From Candidatus Brocadiales bacterium (GTDB lineage Bacteria; Planctomycetota; Brocadiia; Brocadiales; Bathyanammoxibiaceae): a DNA stretch of 23,049 nucleotides. Below are positions 22,587 to 23,049 of this stretch, piece by piece. The stretch covers positions 1-23,049 of the forward strand of contig JAUQZZ010000011.1 in the NCBI GenBank assembly GCA_030586765.1, read 5' to 3'. The notes under the pieces are model-generated. The model ran no database searches, had not been told where the DNA came from, and worked only from the letters and a program-made list of their open reading frames with translations. Numbering within the stretch: position 1 is the stretch's first letter; the number at the start of each line of letters is the position of its first letter. The position numbers and the translations under genes were made by a program.

Positions 22587-22615
22587 ATTATACCACGCAT
22601 CTTAAGGAACGTCCA
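22587..22615 (-). promoter_or_regulatory. Promoter for the candidate ncRNA, with a surrounding inverted repeat
   Basis: On the - strand TGGACG (22615-22610, 4 of 6 matches to TTGACA) is 17 bases from a perfect TATAAT (22592-22587), so transcription should begin near 22580. The 9-base inverted repeat ACGTTCCTT (22567-22575) and AAGGAACGT (22604-22612) flanks the -10 box, with one arm in the spacer and -35 box. It could be an operator or form a hairpin in DNA. The promoter lies 22 bases after the cyanase stop codon. Confidence 0.65.
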
Positions 22616-22636
22616 CTGAAAAGGGCCCCGAAACCT

Positions 22637-23035
22637 CTAAAAAGATGCATAGGGCAGGAACTTACCCTTCCAGATGATGACTACAAAAGGTACGCCATCC
22701 ACCACTTCCTTGTCGACCCTTATGTCAAAGGTAATAGCGCTCATGATGCCATCGCCAAATTTCTCATTAAGGGCATCCCTCATGGCATCGCCATACACCC
22801 CAATTACCTCATAAATCCTGTAGAGGAAAGGGTCTAGCGTATTAGGGCTTTTGGTCCGTACCAGGGGCGCAGTGAGTACTGCGGCCGTGTCTCCATCTAA
22901 ATCCAGTGCTTGTGCCAGCTTAACTGCAGCCTCTGGATGGAGACGGTGCTCTCCATTAAGAACTGCGCCAATATACACAGGGTTTCTACCAGTTATTTCC
23001 CCCAGCTTATCCAGGGTAAGGCCCTTTTCTATTTT
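22637..23035 (-). CDS. cynS: Cyanate hydratase (cyanase), N-terminus disrupted at the window edge
   Basis: Cyanase converts cyanate and bicarbonate to ammonia and CO2. The catalytic domain is complete: 'FLYRIYEVIGVYG' holds the Arg and Glu, and 'FGDGIMSAITFDI' holds the Ser of the catalytic triad, with 'GKFLPYASF' as the typical end. Upstream, the frame continues as KIEKGLTLDKLGEITGRNP, which matches the N-terminal helix-turn-helix domain of CynS. The only start in frame after the break is GTG 22978, which would remove this domain. Going further upstream, TAA (23038-23036) interrupts the frame next to a run of six As (23037-23032). One extra A would join it to ATG 23046-23044 and restore a normal N-terminus. 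This may be a real frameshift or a sequencing error. Confidence 0.85.
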   Translation of the reverse strand, partial: KIEKGLTLDKLGEITGRNPVYIGAVLNGEHRLHPEAAVKLAQALDLDGDTAAVLTAPLVRTKSPNTLDPFLYRIYEVIGVYGDAMRDALNEKFGDGIMSAITFDIRVDKEVVDGVPFVVIIWKGKFLPYASF

Positions 23036-23049
23036 TTAAGCTTCATCAC

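Overview
The window looks like part of the chromosome of an anaerobic Gram-negative bacterium, probably an uncultivated or deep-branching lineage. The Gram-negative call rests on an LptD-type outer-membrane LPS assembly protein and a predicted lipoprotein. The anaerobe call rests on a four-subunit 2-oxoacid:ferredoxin oxidoreductase and a membrane heterodisulfide-reductase-like protein. Gene spacing is tight, TTG and GTG starts are common, and ATA and AGG/AGA codons are heavily used. I cannot fix the phylum from sequence alone.

Region 1 (1-5496, + strand) is the most unusual part. It holds the tail of a MoeB/ThiF-type E1-like enzyme, a DsrE-DsrF-DsrH set, a TusA-like sulfur carrier, a fused membrane cytochrome-b/HdrD-like Fe-S protein, a GcvH-like lipoate-binding protein and a biotin-synthase-like radical SAM protein resembling LipS-type lipoyl synthases. 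A NUDIX ADP-ribose pyrophosphatase follows. I read this as a sulfur-relay operon in which persulfide sulfur could pass from DsrEFH/TusA to a lipoyl carrier and an Hdr-type redox protein. It resembles the soluble sHdr-LbpA sulfur-oxidation system, but the Hdr part is a membrane-bound fusion.

Region 2 (5653-7700, - strand) holds a long-chain polyprenyl diphosphate synthase with its own good promoter, and a FolD-like protein that has lost two catalytic residues.

Region 3 (7996-12238, + strand) starts at a strong promoter that makes lptD nearly leaderless. It continues with coaD, a YmdB-type phosphodiesterase and a very short XseB-like gene.

Region 4 (12363-17786, + strand) is dxs, nadK and the korD-A-B-C oxidoreductase genes. 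Several of these overlap and they look co-transcribed.

Region 5 (17820-22216, + strand) has a coiled-coil lipoprotein, a secreted M48 protease fused to an Ada-like zinc domain, a 42-residue basic protein, a secreted protein of unknown function, and an endonuclease Q plus endonuclease IV-like DNA repair pair.

Region 6 (22217-23049) holds a two-hairpin repeat matching one at 3885-3935. It also holds a strong candidate for a structured non-coding RNA on the - strand with its own promoter and U-tract, and a cyanase gene whose reading frame is broken near the window edge.
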